Of a stretch of 64,000 nt of DNA, positions 25,163 through 32,945 are shown one piece after another. The notes under the pieces are model-generated. The model had not been told where the DNA came from and did no database searches. It worked only from the letters and a program-made list of their open reading frames with translations. The position numbers and the translations under genes are program-made. Location: assembly GCA_036734105.1 (NCBI GenBank), contig DAIMZH010000008.1, positions 29,304 through 93,303 of the forward strand, in the 5' to 3' direction. Numbering within the stretch: position 1 is the first letter of the stretch; every line of letters begins with the position of its first letter. The DNA is from Azoarcus_F sp036734105 (GTDB taxonomy: Bacteria; Pseudomonadota; Gammaproteobacteria; Burkholderiales; Rhodocyclaceae).

Positions 25163-26335
25163 TTGACTGTGGTTGCTCGCAGACCCGCAACGAGTCCGAC
25201 TCGAGGAAAAACTCCCGACAGTTCGCCCACGACTGCCGAACCACCGCGCACCGAACTCTCGGCGGTGGATTTTTCTGGTGCAGAGTCCTCCCGTCTTCTT
25301 TCCGGCGATGGTGGCTTCATCGAAGTCCATGACGGCGGTTCAGGCATGGGTGCGCTCTATGAAGAGGCGGCCATTCTTTACGCTAACGGCAATGCGCGGG
25401 AAGCTCAGTCCATGCTGGAGGCGTCCACCAATGACGTGGACGTGGTGGCCGGAATCGGCTTGTGGATGATGTTGCTCGACCTCTACCAATTGACTGGTCA
25501 GCGTGAGTGTTTTGAGGCCAAGGTGCTGGACTACGCGCGGCGGTTCGAGCGTTCGCCACCACCCTGGGTGGATCTATCCGGCTCCAGCCCCAGCCCCAGT
25601 CGCAAGGGCGAGGCCATACCGCTGATCAATCTCAGCGGCAAGCTGTGTTCGCAGAGTTCGCAGCAATTTCAGCAATTGCGACTCATTGGTCATCGTAGCG
25701 GTGCGCTGCGCATTGACCTGCGTCGGGTCAAGTCTATAGACGACGATGGTTGCCACCTATTGACCGACATGGCGCGTTTTTTTGCACGTGAACGCGTCAA
25801 GTTCTTCATGCTCAACGCGGCTCAACTCGCAGGTCTGCTCAAGTCACAGGTGCAGACAGGGGTAGCAGAAGGGCAGGAGCGCTGGCTGACGCTTCTTGAG
25901 GTGTTGCAACACACTGGCGATCAAGAGCAGTTCGAAGAACTGGCTATTGACTATGCGGTGACATTCGAAGAGTCGCCTCCGTCGTGGGAGGGCCGTGAGC
26001 CGCCTTTGGTGGTTGTGCCGGTGGCGGGTAAGTCCAGAGCACCTGACAACAAAAGCTCGTCAAGCGGTCTGGTGCTGGAAGGTGAACTGAACAGCGCCAG
26101 CAGTGACAGCATTCGCAACCTTGCTGCTTCCGTGCATGAGGGACGCTCGATGGATGTCGATTGCAGCCGTTTGCGTCGCATGGATTTTGTCAGTGCAGGC
26201 ATATTGTTCAACGTCTTGTCGACCCTGCACAAACAGGGCAAGCAGGTGTCCCTGCGCAACGTCAATGGTATGGTGGCTGCGCTGTGGCGGGTGATGGGCA
26301 TCGACAAGGTTGCCAGTGTGACGCTGCGCCACTGA
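25163..26335 (+). CDS. Duplicated STAS-domain protein upstream of hslV
   Basis: 390 aa, soluble, no signal peptide. It contains an internal duplication: a helical module ending in FExSPPxW (about 75-137, WMMLLDLYQLTGQRECFE; again about 232-275, WLTLLEVLQHTGDQEQFE) followed each time by a STAS-like domain (about 150-228, INLSGKLCSQSSQQFQQL; about 298-388, LVLEGELNSASSDSIRNL). STAS proteins act as anti-sigma antagonists or partner switches; no partner kinase is nearby. The start is uncertain: TTG at 25163 or GTG at 25169, both without a good ribosome site, and a 13-codon ATG frame from 25125 ends across this point. Neighbourhood with hslVU recurs in related bacteria. Confidence 0.8.
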   Translation: MTVVARRPATSPTRGKTPDSSPTTAEPPRTELSAVDFSGAESSRLLSGDGGFIEVHDGGSGMGALYEEAAILYANGNAREAQSMLEASTNDVDVVAGIGLWMMLLDLYQLTGQRECFEAKVLDYARRFERSPPPWVDLSGSSPSPSRKGEAIPLINLSGKLCSQSSQQFQQLRLIGHRSGALRIDLRRVKSIDDDGCHLLTDMARFFARERVKFFMLNAAQLAGLLKSQVQTGVAEGQERWLTLLEVLQHTGDQEQFEELAIDYAVTFEESPPSWEGREPPLVVVPVAGKSRAPDNKSSSSGLVLEGELNSASSDSIRNLAASVHEGRSMDVDCSRLRRMDFVSAGILFNVLSTLHKQGKQVSLRNVNGMVAALWRVMGIDKVASVTLRH

Positions 26336-26404
26336 ACACCAGGCACCAATCGCAACGTCTGCCGGGTTAATATTGCCCGCTTCTCCCAATCTCCGAGGTT
26401 TCAA

Positions 26405-26944
26405 ATGGAGCAATATCGCGGCACGACGATCCTGTCGGTGCGCCGGGGTCGTCACATCGCCTTGGGCGGTGACGGGCAAGTCACGCTGGGCAACATCGTG
26501 ATCAAGGCGTCCGCCCGCAAGGTTCGCACACTTTATCAGGGCAAGATTCTCGCCGGCTTTGCCGGTGGTACAGCCGATGCCTTTACGCTGTTCGAGCGTT
26601 TCGAGGCGCAACTGGACAAACATCAAGGCAATCTGCTGCGCAGTGCGGTAGAACTCGCCAAGGATTGGCGAACCGACCGGATGTTGCGGCGTCTGGAGGC
26701 GATGCTGGCGGTGGCTGATGCCGAGCATTCACTGGTGATTACCGGCAATGGCGACGTACTTGAGCCCGAGCAGGGCATTGTCGCAATTGGCAGCGGCGGG
26801 GCTTTTGCCCAGTCTGCGGCCAGGGCGTTGCTGGAAAACACCGATTTGCTGCCCGAGGAAATCGTCTCCAAATCGCTGCAGATCGCAGGCGATTTGTGCA
26901 TTTATACAAACCAGAATCACGTCATCGAAGTGCTGAAAGGTTAA
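26405..26944 (+). CDS. hslV: ATP-dependent protease subunit HslV
   Basis: Proteasome-like peptidase that forms a dodecamer with HslU. 179 aa. The catalytic N-terminal threonine is expected at residue 7 after removal of MEQYRG (TTILSVRRG). Further motifs are GDGQVTLG, KVRTLYQGKILAGFAGG and IGSGGAFAQSAARAL. hslU follows after 5 nt, so the two form an operon. Confidence 0.97.
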   Translation: MEQYRGTTILSVRRGRHIALGGDGQVTLGNIVIKASARKVRTLYQGKILAGFAGGTADAFTLFERFEAQLDKHQGNLLRSAVELAKDWRTDRMLRRLEAMLAVADAEHSLVITGNGDVLEPEQGIVAIGSGGAFAQSAARALLENTDLLPEEIVSKSLQIAGDLCIYTNQNHVIEVLKG

Positions 26945-26949
26945 CTGCC

Positions 26950-28281
26950 ATGACTCAAATGACCCCGCCCGAAATCGTTTCCGAACTCGACAAGCACATC
27001 GTCGGCCAGGGCAAGGCCAAGAAGGCCGTGGCGATTGCCTTGCGCAATCGCTGGCGCCGCGCTCAGGTGGCTGAGCCCTTGCGCAGCGAGATTACTCCCA
27101 AGAATATTCTGATGATCGGACCCACCGGGGTTGGTAAGACCGAAATCGCGCGTCGGCTCGCGCGGCTGGCCAATGCGCCGTTCATCAAGGTTGAGGCGAC
27201 CAAGTTCACCGAAGTGGGCTATGTCGGTCGTGATGTCGAAACCATCATCCGCGACCTTGTTGAGGTGGCCGTGAAGGACATGCGCGAGGCCGCCATGCGC
27301 AACGTGCGCGATCGCGCACTGGACGCGGCCGAGGACAGGGTGCTTGACGCCTTGCTGCCGCCGGCACGGCCGACAAGCTTTGACGCCGAACCGCAGGTTC
27401 AGGACTCGGCCACCCGCCAGAAATTTCGCAAGAAGTTGCGCGAAGGCGAACTCGACGAGAAGGAGATTGAGATCGAAGTGTCATCGGCAGCCATGACCGC
27501 CGAGATTTTTGCTCCGCCGGGCATGGAGGAGCTCACCCAGCAGATTCAGGGGATGTTCCAGAACATGGGTGGGGGCAAAAAGAAGCTGCGCAAAATGAAG
27601 ATTCGCGAGGCGCTCAAGGCGTTGGCTGACGAAGAGGCTTTGCGTATGGTAAACGACGACGAGGTCAAGGCTGGCGCGGTGCAAGCTGTTGAGCAGAACG
27701 GTATTGTCTTTCTTGATGAGGTTGACAAGATCGCCGCGCGCTCCCATTCGCAGGGCGCTGACGTGTCCCGTCAGGGCGTGCAACGTGATCTGTTACCGTT
27801 GGTTGAGGGAACCACGGTGTCGACGAAGTACGGCATGATCAAGACCGACCACATTCTGTTCATTGCCAGCGGTGCCTTTCACCTGTCAAAGCCCAGCGAC
27901 CTGATCCCGGAATTGCAGGGGCGCTTTCCAATCCGTGTGGAACTTGAGAACCTGTCGGTTGAAGACTTCGTGTGCATACTCACGCAAACCGATGCCTGCC
28001 TGACACGTCAGTACGAAGCTCTGCTGATAACCGATGGTGTGAAACTTGACTTTTCCGACGATGGTATTCGTCGTCTGGCAGAGATCGCCTTTCAGGTTAA
28101 CGAGAAAACCGAAAACATCGGTGCCCGCAGGCTTTACACTGTCATGGAGAAATTGCTGGAAGAGGTGTCCTTCGACGCGGGCAGGGTCGGCCTGGACAGC
28201 CTGCATGTTGACGCTGCCTATGTCGACAGCCGACTGGAGACACTGGCGCAGCGTGAAGACCTCGCCCGCTACGTGCTTTAA
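26950..28281 (+). CDS. hslU: HslU ATPase of the HslUV protease
   Basis: AAA+ unfoldase partner of HslV. 443 aa from the ATG at 26950 (MTQMTPPEIVSELDKHIVGQ). Walker A is IGPTGVGKTEIARRL; the pore-loop segment is EVGYVGRDVETIIRDL; the I-domain (about 110-230) is charged; Walker B is GIVFLDEVDKIA; sensor 2 is NIGARRLYTVMEKLLEE. The hexamer unfolds substrates and feeds them to HslV, often under heat or envelope stress. Confidence 0.97.
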   Translation: MTQMTPPEIVSELDKHIVGQGKAKKAVAIALRNRWRRAQVAEPLRSEITPKNILMIGPTGVGKTEIARRLARLANAPFIKVEATKFTEVGYVGRDVETIIRDLVEVAVKDMREAAMRNVRDRALDAAEDRVLDALLPPARPTSFDAEPQVQDSATRQKFRKKLREGELDEKEIEIEVSSAAMTAEIFAPPGMEELTQQIQGMFQNMGGGKKKLRKMKIREALKALADEEALRMVNDDEVKAGAVQAVEQNGIVFLDEVDKIAARSHSQGADVSRQGVQRDLLPLVEGTTVSTKYGMIKTDHILFIASGAFHLSKPSDLIPELQGRFPIRVELENLSVEDFVCILTQTDACLTRQYEALLITDGVKLDFSDDGIRRLAEIAFQVNEKTENIGARRLYTVMEKLLEEVSFDAGRVGLDSLHVDAAYVDSRLETLAQREDLARYVL

Positions 28282-28317
28282 TCGCTTCACAGCCTAGTAA
28301 ATCATGCGGGAACCAGC

Positions 28318-29193
28318 GTGCTGATCCGAATCGTTGCCATTCTTTTTCCGTTGTTTGCGATCACCGCGCTGGGCTACTTCGTTGGCAGGAAGATGAAGCC
28401 CGACCTGTCGCACGCGAACAAGTTGAACATGGATGTCTTTGTGCCGGCGCTGGTGTTTGCCGCGCTGGTGAACAAGGAATTCCGGATCACCGAGTTTTAC
28501 CCGCTCACGCTGGCCACGCTGGTGGTGGTAATCGGTTCTGGCCTGGCTGCCTGGTTGCTGGCGAGGATTACCGGTATCGGCACGCGCACGCTGGTGCCGC
28601 CCATGATGTTCAACAACTGTGGCAATCTGGGGCTGCCGCTCGCCGTGCTAGCGTTCGGCGAACTCGCGCTAGCACCGGCAGTGGTCATGTTCATGGTATC
28701 CAACCTGCTGCATTTTTCGTTTGGCGCCTGGTTGCTGGACCACCGGGTCAAGGTATGGACTGTCTGGAAAGTGCCGTCGGTGCTGGCTACCGTGGCGGGA
28801 CTGGTCATAGGCATGGCCGGGGTACAGGTGTGGCCGCCGTTGATGACGGCGATCCGCATGCTGGGCGAGATATCGATACCGTTGATGTTGTTTGCGCTTG
28901 GAGTGCGTCTGACCGATTCGCGCATCACCTCGGTCAATCTGGGTGTTTTCGTGGCAGTCGCCCGACCGATTGTCGGCATGTTGCTGGCCATGGGGGTGAT
29001 GCTGGTCATAGATCTGCCGCCACAGGAGCAGGCCTTGCTGTTGGTGTTTGGGGCTTTGCCCCCGGCCGTCCTCAACTACATATTCGCCGAGCGTTACAAC
29101 CAAGACCCGGAAACGGTGGCATCCATGGTGCTCATAGGCAATGTCTCGGCGCTGATCTTTTTACCAGTGGCGCTCGCCATGTCGCTGCCCTGA
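28318..29193 (+). CDS. AEC family transporter
   Basis: Ten-helix membrane transporter of the auxin efflux carrier/malonate permease group. 291 aa, GTG start at 28318 with GCGGGA upstream. Two inverted repeats of hydrophobic segments are visible; the conserved first-half motif is MFNNCGNLGLPLAVLAFG. The second half ends with ALPPAVLNYIFAERYNQD. Substrates in this family include small organic acids; nothing here narrows it. It follows hslU by 36 nt but is unrelated in function. Confidence 0.85.
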   Translation: MLIRIVAILFPLFAITALGYFVGRKMKPDLSHANKLNMDVFVPALVFAALVNKEFRITEFYPLTLATLVVVIGSGLAAWLLARITGIGTRTLVPPMMFNNCGNLGLPLAVLAFGELALAPAVVMFMVSNLLHFSFGAWLLDHRVKVWTVWKVPSVLATVAGLVIGMAGVQVWPPLMTAIRMLGEISIPLMLFALGVRLTDSRITSVNLGVFVAVARPIVGMLLAMGVMLVIDLPPQEQALLLVFGALPPAVLNYIFAERYNQDPETVASMVLIGNVSALIFLPVALAMSLP

Positions 29194-29333
29194 GCCTGGA
29201 GTGCGCCCCGCAGTCCGGCGGGGTCACTGCGTTTCGGATGCGTCACAACGCGTATTACGGGTGAGAGGGTTTGCAGAAGGTGCTGCTTGCGCTACGGTTG
29301 ACTGTGTGTGCAACAGGCAACAAGGATCAGGTC

Positions 29334-30065
29334 ATGACGGAACGCGTTTTTGAAAGTGATGCCTATGCCCGTCTGTGTGACGCGCTAGTGCTGCGCCGCG
29401 ACGGCGCGGATGTCGTGCTGGACCGCACGGTGTTTTATCCGCTGGGCGGCGGGCAACCCGGTGACCGTGGCGAGCTGGTGCTGGCCGACGGCTCGCGTGT
29501 GCGAGTCATCGATACGCTGAAGGGTGAAGGCGGAGAGATCGTACACCGCACCGAGGGCTGCACCGAGGCCTTGCAACCGGGTTGCCGGGTCACTGCCAGC
29601 CTGGACTGGGATCGTCGTTACAAACACATGCGCTATCACACCTGTCTGCATCTGTTGTGTGCGGTGGTGTCAGCGCCGGTCAGTGGTGGTCGTATGGCAG
29701 AGGACAAGGCGCATCTGGACTTCGATATCGACATGAGCAAGCTCAATGCGGAAACCATCGAAAAACAACTGAATGAGCTGATTGCTCTCGATACGCCGAT
29801 CGAAGTCGGTGAAATCCATGAGGATGAGCTCGATGCCAATCCGGCTCTGGTCAAGACCATGTCGGTGCAACCCCCGCGTGGTCAGGGCACGGTTCGCACC
29901 ATCCGCATTGGTGATGTCGATCTGCAACCCTGTGGCGGCACTCACCTCAGGCGCACCTCCGAGATTGGTCAGATGCGGGTCACTCGTATCCGCTCGGAGG
30001 GTAAACGTAACAAGCGTATCACCATCGTCTTTGCCGACAACGAACACGTGGGCGCTACAGCGTGA
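29334..30065 (+). CDS. Alanyl-tRNA editing protein AlaX
   Basis: Stand-alone editing hydrolase that removes serine or glycine from mischarged tRNA-Ala. 243 aa from the ATG at 29334, with AAGGATCAG upstream. N-terminal OB-like part with FYPLGGGQPGDRGEL, then the zinc site from MRYHTCLHLL (HxxxH) and CGGTHLRRTSEIG (CxxxH). Length fits AlaX-M. Its stop overlaps the GTG start of the next gene by 4 nt. Confidence 0.92.
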   Translation: MTERVFESDAYARLCDALVLRRDGADVVLDRTVFYPLGGGQPGDRGELVLADGSRVRVIDTLKGEGGEIVHRTEGCTEALQPGCRVTASLDWDRRYKHMRYHTCLHLLCAVVSAPVSGGRMAEDKAHLDFDIDMSKLNAETIEKQLNELIALDTPIEVGEIHEDELDANPALVKTMSVQPPRGQGTVRTIRIGDVDLQPCGGTHLRRTSEIGQMRVTRIRSEGKRNKRITIVFADNEHVGATA

Positions 30066-30385
30066 AACTGTTGCTGCGCTGTCTCGACCTGTTCGAGGCT
30101 CAGCACAAGGCCAACCTGCTGCGGTCGGCCGGTATCCGGGCTGAGGTTCGCAACACCTTTTTGACTGGCGCTCTCGGCGACATCCCCTTTCTGGAGGCCG
30201 GGCCGCAGGTGTGGATTGATGCCCGCGAGAGCGAAGACACTGCCCGTGCCATTTTGTACGAAGCCGAGCAAGCCCCGAGCGGGCCGGACTGGGTGTGCGA
30301 CGCCTGCGGCGAAGTCATCGAGGGGCAGTTTGCGCAGTGTTGGCATTGCGGTGCGCTACGCCCCTTTGTGGTGAGCTCAGACTGA
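30062..30385 (+). CDS. DUF2007 protein with C-terminal zinc ribbon
   Basis: 107 aa, GTG start at 30062 overlapping alaX. The N-terminal half (about 1-70, LLLRCLDLFEAQHKANLLRSAG) matches the DUF2007 signal-transducing-like fold. The C-terminus has two CxxC pairs (CDACGEVIEGQFAQCWHCG) that form a rubredoxin-type zinc ribbon. The role is unknown; the ribbon suggests protein or nucleic-acid contact. The 3' end overlaps the convergent slipin gene by 9 nt. Confidence 0.8.
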   Translation: MKLLLRCLDLFEAQHKANLLRSAGIRAEVRNTFLTGALGDIPFLEAGPQVWIDARESEDTARAILYEAEQAPSGPDWVCDACGEVIEGQFAQCWHCGALRPFVVSSD

Positions 30386-31198
30386 ATCCGGCGGCGTTGT
30401 TCTGGCGGTCCGTGCTTGTGAATGCGCTGTCGGCGGCGGGTTGCCGAGTCGGTCGAGCAAGCTACTGATGAAGTCCACTGGCACCGGAAACACCAGCGTC
30501 GAGGTTTTGTCGCCAGCAACCTGGGTCAGGGTTTGCAGATAGCGCAACTGCATGGCGGCCGGTTGGCGCGACAACATTTCGGCCGCCTCCATCAACGCCT
30601 CTGCCGCCTGTTTTTCGCCCTCGGCGTGGATCACCTTGGCGCGCCGTTCGCGTTCGGCCTCGGCCTGACGGGCGATGGCACGGATCATTGTCTCGTTCAG
30701 GTCGATATGCTTGATCTCGACGTTGGTCACCTTGATGCCCCATGTGTCGGTCTGGGCGTCCAGGATTTGTTGCACATCCAGGTTGAGCTTCTCGCGTTCG
30801 GCCAGCATCTCATCGAGTTCATGCTTGCCGAGCACCGCGCGCAAGGTGGTTTGCGCCAACTGGCTGGTGGCGTCAAAGTAGTTTTCAACCTGAATGATGG
30901 CGCGCTCAGGGTCTACCACCCGGAAATACAGCACGGCATTCACCTTGACCGACACGTTGTCGCGCGAGATCACGTCCTGGCTGGGCACATCCATGGTGAC
31001 AACCCGCAGGTCCACCCGCACCATCTGTTGCAGGCCTGGAATCAGTATGATCAAACCCGGCCCCTTGACCTTCCAGAAGCGACCGAGCATGAAGACCACG
31101 CCACGCTCGTATTCGCGCAGGATGCGCAGGGCGCTGGCCAGAAAAACGACTGCCAGAATCAGCAGTGCTCCAAATCCAACGTTGAAATCAAACAACAT
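30377..31198 (-). CDS. Slipin/stomatin-family SPFH protein
   Basis: Membrane-anchored SPFH protein of 273 aa. One N-terminal hydrophobic hairpin (about 9-28), the SPFH core (about 30-200) with REYERGVVFMLGRFWKVKGPG and VPSQDVISRDNVSVKVNAVL, then a helical tail (about 185-240) rich in EAERERRAKVIHAEGEKQAA. It forms oligomeric membrane microdomains. nfeD lies 18 nt upstream on the same strand, the standard NfeD-stomatin pair in which the protease and scaffold work together. Confidence 0.92.
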   Translation of the reverse strand: MLFDFNVGFGALLILAVVFLASALRILREYERGVVFMLGRFWKVKGPGLIILIPGLQQMVRVDLRVVTMDVPSQDVISRDNVSVKVNAVLYFRVVDPERAIIQVENYFDATSQLAQTTLRAVLGKHELDEMLAEREKLNLDVQQILDAQTDTWGIKVTNVEIKHIDLNETMIRAIARQAEAERERRAKVIHAEGEKQAAEALMEAAEMLSRQPAAMQLRYLQTLTQVAGDKTSTLVFPVPVDFISSLLDRLGNPPPTAHSQARTARTTPPDSV

Positions 31199-31216
31199 GG
31201 CTTGCTCCTGAAAGAG

Positions 31217-32689
31217 TCAATCGGTGTGTTCTGTATCGGTCACCACTTCGACGTTCAGCGTCAGACCATCGATGCCGGTGACCCGGACCTGTTGGCCTGG
31301 CTGCAGCGCTTGGTTGCTGACAACGCGCCAGTTCTCGCCGTGCACATGGGCATAAGCCATCAGGCCATCCACGCTGCTGACTTTGCCAAGACAGCCTGTC
31401 AGCTCTTCCCTGCCGCTGACGATGCGACGCTGGCGCGCCTTTACCGCAAAACCGCCGATGGCAGCGAGCGTGAATGCGCTGATAATGCCCAAGGTAAGCA
31501 GAAAGGTGAGCGGGATGGCAAAGCCGGGTGCACTGCCGTCCAGCAGGAACAGCCCGCCGACCACAAACGCGATCAACCCGCCCACTCCAAGCACGCCAAA
31601 ACTGGGCGCAAACGCCTCTGCCAGCATCAGGATGGCACCCAGCGCCATCAGTGCCACCCCAGCCCAATTGACCGGTAACATCTGAAACGAATACATCGCA
31701 ATCAACAGGCACACCAGCCCGGCCACCCCAGGCACGCCAAAGCCGGGACTGGTGAATTCGAAGAACAGCCCATACATGCCTATCATCATCAACACCACGG
31801 CAATCTGTGGGTTGGAGATCACCGCAAGCAACTGGGCTCGCCAATCAGGCTGGAGCCGTGTCAGTGTCACGTTGGCGCTTGACAGAGTGACGGTTTCGCC
31901 CGAGTCAAGTCGCACTTCGCGACCATCCAGAGCCACCAGCAAGGCCTCCACCGAGTTGGCCATCAGGTCTATCACACCGGCCTTTAGCGCTTCTTCGGCT
32001 GACAGACTGGCGGCATCGCGAACTGCGCGTTCTGCAAAGTCCTCATTGCGCTCTCGCAACTGCGCCAGACTGCGGATGTAGGCAGCGGCGTCGTTGGCAG
32101 CCTTGTCCATCACCGTATTGCCACTGCGAATTGCCGGCCGGCGGGGCGTGGCCTCGGCCTCGGCTTCGACAGCAGGGGGATCGGCAACGAGGTCAGGGGC
32201 AGGCTGCTCGTTTGGTGCGCTGTCGCCCTGGTCGCTGATTGGCCGACCCGTTGGGCCCGGTGTGCCACCAATAGCTACCGGCGATGCCGCTCCCAGGTTG
32301 GTGGCTGGCGCCATTGCGGCGACATGGCTGGCGTAAAGAATAAAGGTGCCCGCACTGGCAGCTCTCGCACCCTCTGGTCCGACCCAGCTCACCACCGGCA
32401 CAGGCGAGGCCAGAATCTGCTTGATGATCAGCCGCATGGCGCTATCGAGTCCGCCCGGAGTGTCGATTTCCAGCACAATGAATGCGGCATTGCGCTCGGC
32501 CGCCTCGGCAAAACCGCGTGTCACCCAGTCTGATGTGGAAGGCCCGATGGGGCCATCAAGGCGCAGGCTCAGAGCAGTGGATTGAGAGTCTGGCCGCTCC
32601 TTGGCCATCGAAAGCCCAAGCATTGCAATGCCAGCGCAGAGCATCAGCAAGAACAGTAGACGACGCAGCGGGCTCATTCGGCTTGGCAT
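31217..32689 (-). CDS. NfeD-type membrane-bound serine protease
   Basis: Long-form NfeD of 490 aa from the ATG at 32689 (a GTG one codon upstream is possible). Signal/anchor helix (about 10-29), ClpP-like protease domain (about 35-240) with EIDTPGGLDSAMRLI and the nucleophile in ARAASAGTFILYASHVA, then four or five transmembrane helices (about 270-410) and a C-terminal OB-fold NfeD domain (about 420-490). Between the two halves of the protease is an insert (about 125-165) of low complexity, P/A/E-rich. Homologues cleave stomatin-type partners; the slipin gene follows directly. Confidence 0.92.
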   Translation of the reverse strand: MPSRMSPLRRLLFLLMLCAGIAMLGLSMAKERPDSQSTALSLRLDGPIGPSTSDWVTRGFAEAAERNAAFIVLEIDTPGGLDSAMRLIIKQILASPVPVVSWVGPEGARAASAGTFILYASHVAAMAPATNLGAASPVAIGGTPGPTGRPISDQGDSAPNEQPAPDLVADPPAVEAEAEATPRRPAIRSGNTVMDKAANDAAAYIRSLAQLRERNEDFAERAVRDAASLSAEEALKAGVIDLMANSVEALLVALDGREVRLDSGETVTLSSANVTLTRLQPDWRAQLLAVISNPQIAVVLMMIGMYGLFFEFTSPGFGVPGVAGLVCLLIAMYSFQMLPVNWAGVALMALGAILMLAEAFAPSFGVLGVGGLIAFVVGGLFLLDGSAPGFAIPLTFLLTLGIISAFTLAAIGGFAVKARQRRIVSGREELTGCLGKVSSVDGLMAYAHVHGENWRVVSNQALQPGQQVRVTGIDGLTLNVEVVTDTEHTD

Positions 32690-32945
32690 CACGACACGGC
32701 CTCCATGCAGGTTACTTTAACTCAGATGTGCAAGTGGATGCGATGTTCCCCGTGACTGCATGTGAAACCTTGTAGCATTGGCTTGGCAGGATCGCCATGA
32801 AAGGCTAGGCTTTGTGTAACACCGGTTGTTGCTGGCGCCATGGGCTTGTTCGAAAGCGTGCAACAAGGATTTGCATTGGCTCTGATGTTTTCGAGAGTCA
32901 TGCGCTGATAGAATCCGAATTCAAGAATGCTAACGGGATTAAAGC
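32690..32945. other. Divergent nfeD-asmA intergenic region
   Basis: 256 nt with no supported gene. A TAGAAT hexamer at 32909-32914, 32 nt before the asmA ATG, is a plausible -10 box; TGTTTT at 32886-32891 would be a poor -35 at 17 bp spacing. I see no hairpin with a U-tract. Confidence 0.4.

Noticed and set aside
30422..31678. 418-codon open frame opposite slipin and nfeD
   Set aside because: Long because of high GC; it crosses two well-supported genes and has His/Gln-rich, non-family sequence.
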